From JBDSRX01 sp039929105 (lineage in GTDB: Bacteria; Patescibacteriota; Dojkabacteria; J137): DNA of 31,473 nt. The stretch lies in contig JBDSRX010000053.1 of the NCBI GenBank assembly GCA_039929105.1, forward strand, positions 1 to 31,473. Direction: 5' to 3'. Position 1 is the first letter of the stretch. Each line of letters starts with the position of its first letter. Below are positions 6,694-14,930 of this stretch, piece by piece. Position numbers and translations under genes: made by a program. The notes under the pieces were generated by a model, which was not told the origin of the DNA, ran no database searches, and was given only the letters and a program-made list of their open reading frames with translations.

Positions 6694-8322
6694 ATGGAAG
6701 AAGATTTTTCAAAGCGTAGTAACAAAATAGATACTACAAAAGAATATAAAGAAGAAATAAAAGAGTCCTTCGAAGATATAAATGATAATTCTAAGCAGTT
6801 TTACCTCTCGTTATCCCCAGGAGTAGTTACAAAAGTAATTGAAACTTTTAATGATGAAACTTTAATTAGAATACTACATGAGCTTAGTAAGTACTCTCCT
6901 GATGATCTAGAAGCATTCACAAAGAAAATAGATACATTAGTGAATAAAAAAAATGTCCGAGAAATAGTAACATCAATTGCAATAAGTGGAGAAATACCCA
7001 AGCACCTCCTAAATGACGAATTAAAAGACTTACTATATAAAGAAGTATTTAAAAACGATCCAAAAGAAATCTTATTATTAAACGAGATAGAAATTCTATT
7101 TGCTATACAAGGTTTAAGATATAAGATTCAGCAACTTCTAATAAAGCATTTACCACAGAATGTCCATTCTAAATACGATTTAACATTTCACGATCTAGGA
7201 GTTACGCCAGAAGAGCAAGAGTTATTAGAAAAACAAAAAAGAGCAGAATCTACACCGTCTCAATTTGATGATTACATTGTTGAATTTAAGCTTGGAGTAA
7301 TAAGAAAATATGAACCAGAAGAATTAATTTATTTAGGAAAGAAAGTTAATTACTATGCAAAATTAGAAGATAGAATTATTCCAGAAGAAATAACTGAAGA
7401 ATTAGAAAAAGCCTTGCAGCATAAACATTTGTTTGATGAACTTGGATTAGAAATTACAATGGATTCTGAAGATAGTTATTCATTCCATCAATTAAGATTA
7501 ATGGGTAGTAATTATAATTTTGCGTATTTTGGAGGAAATCAAAAAGATACAGAATTTCACGAATTGCCAAAGCTAGACGATCGACCTGTAATAGTTATGC
7601 TCCACGGTATAACTCAAAACTGGGGTAATTGGAGAATAATGATCTCAGCACTAAAAGATAAGTATCAAATAATTGTTCCCGATATGAATGGTTTTGGAGA
7701 TTCAAGTGAGCTCGTGCTAATTCATACTCTTGGAAATTATGCTGCTTATGTTTCAAACTTTTTAAAAAGATTGGATGTCAAACATTACAATTTAATTGGA
7801 CATTCTGCAGGAAGCTTTACTGTTCAATCCATTTTAGATTCACCAGTATTAGATCCTGAGCATGCAATTATGATTTCATCATCACCAGATGCATCTGTTT
7901 CGTTTATGATCTATGGATTGGTTGTTTTCTTAAAAACCACATCCTTAGATCATCTTTTTGTTCAGAGTGTGTTTAACCATGGAAGAAGTGTATTAGGTAA
8001 GATTCAAAAATTCTTTGGTGTTAAAATCTCAGATAAAGATATTAGGAGACATGGTAAATCTTCTCCAAGATCATTAGCAGAATTAATAGAAAGTATGATT
8101 TTGGAATACAATATAGTTGGAAAGAAAATTAAAACTAGATCGAAATGTTTAATAGTGTATGGAGAAAAAGACTTTGTTGTATCTCCAAGTACTACACAGA
8201 AACTTGCGGCTGTATTCGAAGATGTAGAAGTTCTTCCAATCCCAAATGCAAGCCACAGTGATCCTGTAGAAATCTTGCCAACTAAATATAAATATAAATT
8301 ATTAGAATTCTTAAATAGCTAA
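6694..8322 (+). CDS. Alpha/beta hydrolase with unrecognised helical N-terminal region (paralogue 1)
   Basis: 542 residues. The C-terminal half (about 296-542) is an alpha/beta hydrolase fold: oxyanion loop in VMLHGITQNW (301-310), nucleophile elbow GHSAG with Ser371, acid Asp493 in YGEKDFVVSP, and His521 in NASHSD. The usual GFGDSSE turn is at 333-339. The first 250 or so residues are charged and mostly helical, with no signal peptide or membrane span, and match no domain I know; a stretch at 262-279 (SFHQLRLMGSNYNFAYF) links the two parts. The substrate is unknown; esterase, lipase or peptidase chemistry is possible. It is followed two bases later by a full-length paralogue and then nth, in one apparent operon. 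The start ATG is preceded only by A/T. Confidence 0.85.
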   Translation: MEEDFSKRSNKIDTTKEYKEEIKESFEDINDNSKQFYLSLSPGVVTKVIETFNDETLIRILHELSKYSPDDLEAFTKKIDTLVNKKNVREIVTSIAISGEIPKHLLNDELKDLLYKEVFKNDPKEILLLNEIEILFAIQGLRYKIQQLLIKHLPQNVHSKYDLTFHDLGVTPEEQELLEKQKRAESTPSQFDDYIVEFKLGVIRKYEPEELIYLGKKVNYYAKLEDRIIPEEITEELEKALQHKHLFDELGLEITMDSEDSYSFHQLRLMGSNYNFAYFGGNQKDTEFHELPKLDDRPVIVMLHGITQNWGNWRIMISALKDKYQIIVPDMNGFGDSSELVLIHTLGNYAAYVSNFLKRLDVKHYNLIGHSAGSFTVQSILDSPVLDPEHAIMISSSPDASVSFMIYGLVVFLKTTSLDHLFVQSVFNHGRSVLGKIQKFFGVKISDKDIRRHGKSSPRSLAELIESMILEYNIVGKKIKTRSKCLIVYGEKDFVVSPSTTQKLAAVFEDVEVLPIPNASHSDPVEILPTKYKYKLLEFLNS

Positions 8323-8324
8323 TT

Positions 8325-9956
8325 ATGCCTCAATCTCAAGATCGAGATAATCCATTAGATACAGACAAAGAGGTTATAAAAGAAGCAAAAGAGTCTTTTG
8401 ATGATATCTCAAAAGTAACAAAAAATTTGTATTTTTCTTTATCCCCAAGTGTTGTAAAAAAGGTTGTTGATTCTTTCTCTGATAAGGAATTAATAAAAAT
8501 ATTAAAAGAACTCAGTAAAAAAGATTTAGTAGACTTAGAAAAATTTACTCAAAAACTTCTAACTTTAATAGATAATAAAAACATTAGTGAGATAGTTGAA
8601 ATGCTTGCTATAACTGGCGAGATTCCTGCTCAATACTCTACTCCAGAATTAAATGAACTCTTAAATAGAGAGATTTTTAAAAATGATTCTGAAAGTATTC
8701 AACTTCTAAATCAAATTGAAGAAAATTTTCTCTTCCAAGAATTAAGATACGAACTACAAAAATTATTAGTTAAACATTTACCTAGAAATATAAGCTCAAA
8801 ATACGATCTTACATTCTACGATCTAACTGTATCCCAAGAAGAAAGAGATTTATTAGAAGAACAAAAGAAAACAACAGTAACACTTTCTAAATTTGACGAT
8901 TACTTAGTTGAATTTAAATTATCACTTAAAAGAAATTATGAGGCAGAAGAACAAATATATTTAGGTAAAAAAGTATTAGAATTCGCAAGAACTGAAGGTA
9001 AGACTACTCCAGCTATGGTTATTAGTGAATTAGATAGAATTATTCAAAATAATCAAGATTCTTTAAAGTATCTTGGACATGCTTTAACTAAAGAATCTAA
9101 AGATGAGTTTTCTTTTCATCAAGTAATGCTAAAAGGGAGTAATTATAATTTTGCTTACTTTAACTCAGATATATCAGATGATGCAGATTTCCATCAACTT
9201 CCAATGCTAGATAATAAACCAATATTATTACTGTTACATGGCCTATCTCAAGATTGGGCTTGTTGGAGATGGATTATTGGGACATTGAAAGATCGGTATC
9301 AAATTTTAGTTCCAGATATGAATGGATTTGGAGATTCAGACGAATTAGTACTTTTCCATACATTATCTAATTACACAGGTTATATTTCTAACTTTTTAAA
9401 TAAATTAGGAGTTAAAGAATATGATGTAATGGGGCATTCGGCAGGAAGTTTTACAACACAACAAATATTTGATTCACCAATGTTACAACCAAATCATGCA
9501 GTACTAATATCTTCATCTGCTCATTTAGAAATGTCCTCATTTAATAATGCATTAATACGGTTTCTAAAAGTAACATCCTTAAATAGTTTCTATATGAGAA
9601 CAGCGTATAAGGCTTTGGGAATAATTGATGTAAAATCAAATGAGCCATTAGAAGCCTATACTAAAGAGGAAAAGCTAAATAGAATTAAGAAATCTTCACC
9701 CAGATCTCTTGCTGAACTAATTGATTTCATAATGACAGAATATAATATTGAAGGTAGGAAGTTTAAATTAGAGACAAAAATATTAGTAGTTGTTGGAGAA
9801 GCAGATCCTGTAGTAACTCCGAGTTCTACAAAAAAATTAATAGATATCTTTGAAGGTGCTAAACTTATATCTATTCCAAATGCAGGGCATTCTGAGGTTT
9901 TAAGTGAATTACCAAAACATCATTTGGAAGAATTAACGCAATTCTTAAATAGTTAA
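8325..9956 (+). CDS. Alpha/beta hydrolase with unrecognised helical N-terminal region (paralogue 2)
   Basis: 543 residues, colinear with the preceding gene over its whole length, so the pair arose by tandem duplication. The catalytic triad is kept: Ser372 in GHSAG (370-374), Asp494 in GEADPVVTP and His522 in NAGHSE; the oxyanion loop is LLLHGLSQDW. The most similar stretches are SKYDLTF (158-164), FDDY (190-193), GSNYNFAYF (271-279), PDMNGFGDS (330-338) and SSPRSLAELI (457-466). The region 395-455, which would form the lid over the active site, differs most, which suggests that the two enzymes have different substrates. No secretion signal. It ends in the same LNS residues as paralogue 1, and the next gene starts two bases later. 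Confidence 0.85.
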   Translation: MPQSQDRDNPLDTDKEVIKEAKESFDDISKVTKNLYFSLSPSVVKKVVDSFSDKELIKILKELSKKDLVDLEKFTQKLLTLIDNKNISEIVEMLAITGEIPAQYSTPELNELLNREIFKNDSESIQLLNQIEENFLFQELRYELQKLLVKHLPRNISSKYDLTFYDLTVSQEERDLLEEQKKTTVTLSKFDDYLVEFKLSLKRNYEAEEQIYLGKKVLEFARTEGKTTPAMVISELDRIIQNNQDSLKYLGHALTKESKDEFSFHQVMLKGSNYNFAYFNSDISDDADFHQLPMLDNKPILLLLHGLSQDWACWRWIIGTLKDRYQILVPDMNGFGDSDELVLFHTLSNYTGYISNFLNKLGVKEYDVMGHSAGSFTTQQIFDSPMLQPNHAVLISSSAHLEMSSFNNALIRFLKVTSLNSFYMRTAYKALGIIDVKSNEPLEAYTKEEKLNRIKKSSPRSLAELIDFIMTEYNIEGRKFKLETKILVVVGEADPVVTPSSTKKLIDIFEGAKLISIPNAGHSEVLSELPKHHLEELTQFLNS

Positions 9957-9958
9957 AG

Positions 9959-10645
9959 TTGATTTCAAAACAAAAATTAGAAAAAGTAAAAGAATTATTA
10001 AAACGAGATTATCCAACCGTAGAAACACCTTTAGAACATAAAGATGCACTTCAACTTTTAATAGCGGTAGCTTTATCTGCTCAGACATTAGATTCTACAG
10101 TAAATAAAAAGACACCCGCTCTATTTGAAAAATATAAGACTGCAGAAGATTTCGCAAAAGCAAAAATTGAAGATTTAGAAAAGTTTATAGGTGGAATAAA
10201 TTACTATAAAACTAAATCTAGAAATTTAGTAAATTTAGGAAAAATGATTATTGAAAAGTTCAACGGAGAAGTTCCAGGAACAATGGAAGAACTTACAGAA
10301 TTACCAGGAATTGGAAGGAAAACTGCAAATGTAATTATTAATGAATGGTTTTCGAAAAAGAACGGAACTTTACCAGTTGGGTTAGTTGTAGATACACATG
10401 TTTTGAGAGTTTCCAAAAGATTAGATTTAAGCGATAACGGAGATAACGCTGTAAAAGTAGAACAAGATTTAATGAAACTGTTTCCACAAAAAGAATGGGA
10501 AGTTTGGAGTTTAAGAATAATATTTCATGGAAGATTTATGTGTACAGCAAGAAATCCCAAATGTATAAACGATCCAGAATGGAGTAAGATATGTGGATGC
10601 GTAGATGAAATGAAGGAATTAAAGAATGAAAAAATGAAGAAATAG
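9959..10645 (+). CDS. nth: Endonuclease III (Nth), DNA glycosylase/AP lyase with altered iron-sulfur motif
   Basis: Nth removes oxidised pyrimidines from DNA and cleaves the abasic site, starting base excision repair. The 228-residue protein has the helix-hairpin-helix LPGIGRKTANVI (115-126) with catalytic Lys121, and the catalytic Asp145 in VVDTHVLRV. The C-terminal cysteine cluster is unusual: Cys195, Cys202, Cys212 and Cys214 give C-x6-C-x9-C-x1-C rather than the usual C-x6-C-x2-C-x5-C; Asp205 stands where the third Cys is expected. The start is a TTG two bases after the stop of the hydrolase gene; it gives the usual N-terminal length. It is probably the last gene of the hydrolase operon; a short palindrome follows 27 bases on. 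Confidence 0.93.
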   Translation: MISKQKLEKVKELLKRDYPTVETPLEHKDALQLLIAVALSAQTLDSTVNKKTPALFEKYKTAEDFAKAKIEDLEKFIGGINYYKTKSRNLVNLGKMIIEKFNGEVPGTMEELTELPGIGRKTANVIINEWFSKKNGTLPVGLVVDTHVLRVSKRLDLSDNGDNAVKVEQDLMKLFPQKEWEVWSLRIIFHGRFMCTARNPKCINDPEWSKICGCVDEMKELKNEKMKK

Positions 10646-10672
10646 AATTTCAAATTGCGACGTCATTTATTT

Positions 10673-10700
10673 AGATCCCGCAATAAATGCGGGATGACAC
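10673..10700. repeat. Palindromic repeat, GATCCCGC type
   Basis: A 28-base unit, GATCCCGC-AATAAAT-GCGGGAT with short flanks AG and GACAC. It is identical to 25871-25898 and nearly identical, inverted, to 25507-25534. It lies between nth and the P-loop kinase-like gene and may serve as the end of the nth transcript. Confidence 0.85.
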
Positions 10701-10709
10701 AAATTTTTT

Positions 10710-11231
10710 ATGAAATATATTGTTGTTATTAACGGCATTGGTCGTTCGGGTAAAGATACTTTTGTGGAAATTTGCCAACAAATTTTAAAGCCTTTGAATA
10801 TTGCTTGTTATAATATTTCCTCTATTGACCCTGTAAAAGAAGCTGCTGGAATTCTTGGTGCACCTGCAAATATTGCTAATAAGACAGACGCAGTAAGAGA
10901 ATTCTGGCACGATATTAAGATGGCTTGGGTAAAGTACGACGATGGACCTTTTAATTATCTTAAAAACAAAATTGAAACTTTAGGAGATGGATCCTTCTTT
11001 CTTCATATGCGTGAGGTAAAAGAGATTGAGAAATTTGTAGAAGCTTTTCCAGAAACTAAAACATTAATTGTTTCTAGAAAGACAAATGAAGTTCTACTTA
11101 ATCCTGCAGATTCTCAGGTTGCAAATGCCAAGTATGATTTTTCTATAAAGAATGACGGTACTTTAGAGGAATTAAAAAAGAAAGCCGAGGACTTTCTTTT
11201 TAAGGATTTAGGTGTGAGAGTTAGTGCTTAA
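10710..11231 (+). CDS. P-loop kinase-like protein (nucleotide kinase type)
   Basis: 173 residues. The Walker A motif GIGRSGKDT at residues 9-17 directly follows the first beta strand, and the Asp after the Lys is typical of deoxynucleoside monophosphate kinases of the phage T4 gene 1 kind and of some dephospho-CoA kinase relatives. FFLHMREVKEIEKF (about 97-110) and LIVSRKTNEVLL (119-130) look like the substrate/lid region and a later beta strand. The phosphoryl acceptor cannot be named. The protein is shorter than T4 dNMP kinase. It follows the nth palindrome, so it may have its own promoter, and it ends tail-to-tail with the next gene, the stop codons overlapping by four bases. Confidence 0.72.
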   Translation: MKYIVVINGIGRSGKDTFVEICQQILKPLNIACYNISSIDPVKEAAGILGAPANIANKTDAVREFWHDIKMAWVKYDDGPFNYLKNKIETLGDGSFFLHMREVKEIEKFVEAFPETKTLIVSRKTNEVLLNPADSQVANAKYDFSIKNDGTLEELKKKAEDFLFKDLGVRVSA

Positions 11232-11605
11232 CCTTCTAGGGAAGATATTATTCTAAAAAGAAGCTCAGTGTCTTCTTCCGTAATAGTATCTAGTATCTCT
11301 ACCAGTTGATTTAACTCCTGTTCCTGTTTATTGGATTCCATTGAAGGAATTTGGTCTCCTTTAGATTCAAGATCTCTGTATATATTTAATAACTCAAAGA
11401 ATCTAATATATTCAGCATCTAGAATTATTCCAGCATCTAATTTTGCTTTTACTGCATCTTCAAGTTTTAGACCAGATTCATTACCATTTATAATTTTCAA
11501 TCCCATTCTTAATCTGTAAGCGTAGAAAGGATAGAATCTTAATCCTATTAAATTTGGTATGTCCATAACATCTAATTTTCTTTCTAAAGGTATATTTATC
11601 ATCAT
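11228..11605 (-). CDS. Unrecognised small protein
   Basis: 125 residues, no family recognised. It is soluble, without signal peptide or membrane span. The first 40 residues are hydrophobic-aromatic (PNLIGLRFYPFYAYRLRMGLK) and the C-terminal third is acidic and helical (QEQELNQLVEILDTITEEDTELLFRII). The start overlaps the stop of the 312-residue gene (ATGA), and a second in-frame ATG follows at once, so the first Met is not certain. It is probably a partner of that gene and is co-translated with it. Confidence 0.6.
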   Translation of the reverse strand: MMINIPLERKLDVMDIPNLIGLRFYPFYAYRLRMGLKIINGNESGLKLEDAVKAKLDAGIILDAEYIRFFELLNIYRDLESKGDQIPSMESNKQEQELNQLVEILDTITEEDTELLFRIISSLEG

Positions 11606-12540
11606 ACTTTATTAACTGGTACAATCATTCTTGATTCGTTCAATTTCCAAATTGAACCGTTATTTAAAACTACTGAGAATTGTTTAATTATAGCATATGG
11701 GTATTGACTTTCTAAATCCTTATAAAACTTCTTTAAAGTTGTAAAGTTAGATTTCATATCGTCAAGTGTAATGTAGACTTCCTCAAAATTAACAGATCCA
11801 TCTGATTCTTCGATCTTCTTTTCAATACTTTTTAACCTCTTGTGAATGTGTGTGGGAAGTGTAGTAATTATATTTGAATCTGGAGGCACACTAACGTACC
11901 CACACTGCTCAATAAGCATATTAATTAGCTTGTTATCATCAACATCGTTTCTTTTGCAATATTCTTTCAAATCCATTAGCCAAGTGCCCATACCCATTAG
12001 ACCTTTTGAAAGTAAACATAGCATACCTCCTTCACCTCTAAGCCATTTCTCAAATGTTTCGTCATAAGCTCCATTAAAAAGTCTTCGCATTAGAACTGAA
12101 TTTGTTAAAGTTATTCCTATCCCAAAACCTGTAGGGTAAAGACTTGTAGCTTCTAGCTTTGAATAATCTTCACCTAAACTTTCGCAAATATATTTAAGAA
12201 AATCTTTAATATTATATTTAAGCTCTGACTCATTAAACTCTTTAGTTCGAACTAAATTTAACTGCGCTAAAACTTCTAAATAAGATAGAATTACATACCA
12301 AAATATAGCTTTGGAAGTATCTTCATTAAAACTGTCGTGATGGGTATCTATAATAGTTCTCAACTTTCTAATTTCATAAAAGAAAGGTGAAAGTAGTCTA
12401 TTATCTAATGCATTTATATTTGGAGAATTGTGATAAGTATCATATGTTTCAGATAGCTTATCTAATCTTTCGAGAGCTTCACCAACGATTTCTTTAATAT
12501 TTCTCTGAAGAAAAAGTTCAGATTTATTGTTTGAATCCAT
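11602..12540 (-). CDS. Unrecognised 312-residue soluble protein
   Basis: No domain recognised. Predicted largely alpha-helical and cytoplasmic. Segments that stand out are a Gly-rich SLYPTGFGIGITLTNSVLMR (about 156-175), GMLCLLSKGLMGMGTWLMDL near 191-210, and coiled-coil-like stretches toward the C-terminus (HKRLKSIEKKIEESDG). It ends in GSIWKLNESRMIVPVNKV, beta-rich by appearance. It is divergent from uvrB with 93 bases between start codons, so the two may share a control region. It overlaps its downstream partner by ATGA. No function is proposed. Confidence 0.6.
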   Translation of the reverse strand: MDSNNKSELFLQRNIKEIVGEALERLDKLSETYDTYHNSPNINALDNRLLSPFFYEIRKLRTIIDTHHDSFNEDTSKAIFWYVILSYLEVLAQLNLVRTKEFNESELKYNIKDFLKYICESLGEDYSKLEATSLYPTGFGIGITLTNSVLMRRLFNGAYDETFEKWLRGEGGMLCLLSKGLMGMGTWLMDLKEYCKRNDVDDNKLINMLIEQCGYVSVPPDSNIITTLPTHIHKRLKSIEKKIEESDGSVNFEEVYITLDDMKSNFTTLKKFYKDLESQYPYAIIKQFSVVLNNGSIWKLNESRMIVPVNKV

Positions 12541-12621
12541 ATTTTATTTAATTAACAACTCATTCACTTTATATGGAAACCAAATCAATATCAAGCACCT
12601 GCACTGATTTGCACTATATAG

Positions 12622-12627
12622 TATAAT
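12622..12627 (+). promoter_or_regulatory. -10 box of uvrB, probably leaderless transcript
   Basis: A perfect TATAAT within ATAGTATAAT ends only six bases before the uvrB ATG at 12634, so the RNA should start at or next to the A of the start codon. No good -35 is present. Upstream, TGCACT occurs twice (12600-12605 and 12610-12615), with a further GCACC at 12595, which may be a binding site. Confidence 0.5.
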
Positions 12628-12633
12628 TGTTTT

Positions 12634-13866
12634 ATGAAATTTAAACTACATTCACAATTTCAACCAGGAGGAGACCAACCAGATGCAATTAATACATTAA
12701 CAGCTGGAGTTATGGCAGGCCTAGATCACCAAACTCTTATTGGAGCTACTGGAACAGGGAAAACATTTACAATGGCAAACATTATTCAAAATGTTCAAAA
12801 ACCTACATTAATTCTTTCACACAATAAAACATTATCTGCACAGCTTTATGCAGAGTTTAAAGAATTTTTTCCAGAAAATGCAGTTGAATACTTTGTAAGT
12901 TACTACGATTACTACCAACCGGAAGCATATGTACCTTCAAGAGATCTATATATTGAAAAGGACTCAGATATTAACGAAGTCATTGAAAGATATAGAAACT
13001 CAGCTACTCAAATGCTTCTATCTAGAAAAGATGTAATTATTGTTGCAACAGTCAGTTGTATTTATGGATTAGGAAATCCAGAAGACTACGAGTCTATGTC
13101 CGTAGATTTGGAAGTTGGAAAAGAATTTGGAAGAGAAAAAGTTTTAACAAGACTTAGAGATATGCAGTACGATAGAACAAATAATGATTTTGCTCCAGGA
13201 ACATATAGAGTAAGAGGAGAAAATGTAGATATTAACTTAACTACATCCGATGACAGAGCGGTACGATTAGAGTTTTTTGGAGATACTTTGGAAGCTATAA
13301 GATTAATAAATCCAATTTCTGGAGAACTTGTAGATAAGGTAGAAAAAATTACAATCTTCCCGGCAAAACATAATGTTAGTCCAGAAGAAAAATTAAAAAG
13401 AGCGTTTGGAATTATTAGAGAAGATTTAGAAAAAGAAGTAAAGGCATTCGAGGCTGCTGGCAAAATGATAGAAGCTTCTAGACTTAGACAAAGAGTTAAT
13501 TACGATTTAGAAATGCTAGAAGAAACAGGCTTCTGTAAAGGAATCGAAAACTATTCTAGATACATTGATGGTCGTGTGCCAGGAACTCCACCTTCTACTC
13601 TATTAGACTATTTTCCGGATGATTATTTAACAATTATCGATGAGTCTCATATTACAGTTCCACAAGTTGGAGGAATGTTTAATGGAGACTTGGCAAGAAA
13701 AACTAATCTTGTAGATTATGGTTTTAGAATGAGATCGGCATTGGATAATCGACCATTAAAATTTGAAGAATTTGCAAAAAGAAATAAGCAAATCATTTAC
13801 ACTACAGCTACTCCGAGTAAATATGAGATAGAAAACTCCAAAAAATCTGCAGAAAAGCTAAAATGA
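12634..13866 (+). CDS. uvrB: Excinuclease subunit UvrB, truncated after helicase motif III
   Basis: UvrB is the damage-verifying helicase-like subunit of nucleotide excision repair. The 410 residues here match the N-terminal part of the family: Walker A GATGTGKT (37-44), the beta-hairpin YYDYYQPEAYVPSRD (about 92-106) that clamps DNA, the UvrA-binding domain, DESH (motif II, about 335-338) and TTATPS (motif III). Normal UvrB is about 660-680 residues; everything after the ATP motif, including helicase motifs IV-VI and the UvrC-binding UVR motif, is missing, and the sequence leaves the family pattern after YEIENSK before TGA. Such a protein could bind DNA and UvrA but should not complete ATP-driven loading. 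It may be a relic, half of a split gene, or a deliberate short form. The next gene lies in the same frame four bases beyond the stop. Confidence 0.9.
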   Translation: MKFKLHSQFQPGGDQPDAINTLTAGVMAGLDHQTLIGATGTGKTFTMANIIQNVQKPTLILSHNKTLSAQLYAEFKEFFPENAVEYFVSYYDYYQPEAYVPSRDLYIEKDSDINEVIERYRNSATQMLLSRKDVIIVATVSCIYGLGNPEDYESMSVDLEVGKEFGREKVLTRLRDMQYDRTNNDFAPGTYRVRGENVDINLTTSDDRAVRLEFFGDTLEAIRLINPISGELVDKVEKITIFPAKHNVSPEEKLKRAFGIIREDLEKEVKAFEAAGKMIEASRLRQRVNYDLEMLEETGFCKGIENYSRYIDGRVPGTPPSTLLDYFPDDYLTIIDESHITVPQVGGMFNGDLARKTNLVDYGFRMRSALDNRPLKFEEFAKRNKQIIYTTATPSKYEIENSKKSAEKLK

Positions 13867-13869
13867 AGT

Positions 13870-14751
13870 ATGCAAGTACTTAAACTACAACAACCAAGCT
13901 TCAAATACAAAAATAAAAAAGAGTTAGAAGACTCAATACTCCATGATGGCAATATTTTTGCAATTGCAGATGGTATTACAAGAGATCCTGTTGGATTTTC
14001 AGACTTTACAAATTTAACTGAGGAACAAATAGTTAATTCTTATCCAAAACCCAGCCCTGCAAAAATTGCTTCCGATACCTTTACAAAAAACTTTGTTGAA
14101 TCCTTAAAACAAAGAACCGAACTGAATTTAGATAATTTAGAATCTTCTTTTATTTTAGGTAATACTAAAATTAAAGAATTGAATCTAGAAAAAAATCCTA
14201 ATCCCGATTTTCTAGCTAATGACTATTGGGCATGTGTAGCAACAGGTGTAGTAATTAATGAGAATAATCTAATGTGGGGAGCAATAGGAGATTGTGGTGT
14301 AAGAATTTACGATGAAAATTGGAATATAAAATTTAATACTCCTAACTCTGTTGAGGTATACGAAAAGTACTTTTATAGTGATGCAAATCCATATCGTACA
14401 AATTACGATTGGAATAAACCAGAAAGCAGAATTTTAAATAGAAAAGAATTTAGAAATAATCCAAAACAAGTACAGAATGATGAGTGTGTAAGTTATGGAT
14501 CTTTAACTGGAGAAGAAATTGCATTGAATTTTCTTTATTTTGGAAATGTATATATAAGTCAAAAAGATACTATTGTAATTTATTCAGATGGTTTTTTAAA
14601 AACAATGGATGAACCAAGATTTATAGATGTATTAAAGAATGCTTCTAAGAATAATTCTTTGGAGGAGTTTGAAAAGTATGATTTTGAGTTAGCTTCGAAA
14701 GATTATTCTAATTATGGTCACGAGAGGAGTATTATGATTGTAAATTTATAA
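13870..14751 (+). CDS. PP2C-like Ser/Thr phosphatase
   Basis: 293 residues. Metal-binding motifs of the PP2C/SpoIIE fold are recognisable: AIADGIT (31-37, core Asp-Gly), WGAIGDCGVRIY (about 135-146) in place of the usual GDSR, and VIYSDGFL (about 235-242). The final HERSIMIVNL stands where the family has a D-D/N pair followed by a hydrophobic strand. An insertion with DWNKPESRILNRKEF between the second and third motifs is longer than in minimal members. It would remove phosphate from Ser/Thr in proteins, but no kinase or anti-sigma partner is in the window, and similar folds are found in proteins of unknown role. It starts one codon after the TGA of truncated uvrB and in its frame. It ends at a strong terminator. 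Confidence 0.78.
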   Translation: MQVLKLQQPSFKYKNKKELEDSILHDGNIFAIADGITRDPVGFSDFTNLTEEQIVNSYPKPSPAKIASDTFTKNFVESLKQRTELNLDNLESSFILGNTKIKELNLEKNPNPDFLANDYWACVATGVVINENNLMWGAIGDCGVRIYDENWNIKFNTPNSVEVYEKYFYSDANPYRTNYDWNKPESRILNRKEFRNNPKQVQNDECVSYGSLTGEEIALNFLYFGNVYISQKDTIVIYSDGFLKTMDEPRFIDVLKNASKNNSLEEFEKYDFELASKDYSNYGHERSIMIVNL

Positions 14752-14801
14752 GACTTTACCACCTGTAATCTTCAATACCTATAAAGCCAACAGAGTTGCG
14801 T
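14752..14801. repeat. Repeat R1, copy 2
   Basis: Matches 3661-3712 in the blocks GACTTTACCACCTGTA, CTATAAAGC and CAGAGTTGCGT. It begins immediately after the phosphatase stop codon and is followed within six bases by an inverted repeat, as is copy 1. Confidence 0.7.
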
Positions 14802-14806
14802 TAATT

Positions 14807-14879
14807 AAAACACCCTGTTCTCTACGTTCACTACCCCTCTTAATAAGAGGGGTGGCGCGAAGCGACGGGGTGTTTTTTT
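14807..14879 (+). terminator. Rho-independent terminator after the phosphatase gene, built from a dispersed repeat
   Basis: Outer arms AAACACCC (from 14807) and GGGGTGTTT close over an inner stem ACCCCTCTT/AAGAGGGGT (14833-14852), and seven T residues follow (14873-14879) on the plus strand. The segment with GCGCGAAGCGACGGGGTG is the same repeat type as 17485-17535 on the other strand. It also faces the gene at 14931 and may act in both directions. Confidence 0.8.
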
Positions 14880-14930
14880 GCTAGGACTACTCAAATAGAA
14901 TCTAAACAAATCAGCTAAGTCAGTGAATTT

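Noticed and set aside
6510..6719. Plus-strand ORF of 69 codons
   Set aside because: It overlaps tRNA-Phe and the start of the first hydrolase gene in another frame, and its product has no coding character.
13086..13463. Antisense ORF of 125 codons within uvrB
   Set aside because: Lies wholly opposite a conserved coding region; Ser/Leu-rich composition is that of a shadow frame.
13864..13866. UGA recoded as glycine or tryptophan, joining uvrB to the phosphatase gene
   Set aside because: Several gene pairs use TGA as stop within ATGA overlaps (11602, 20548), the ATPase ends in TGA, and no conserved gene has an internal TGA. The standard code is the simpler reading.
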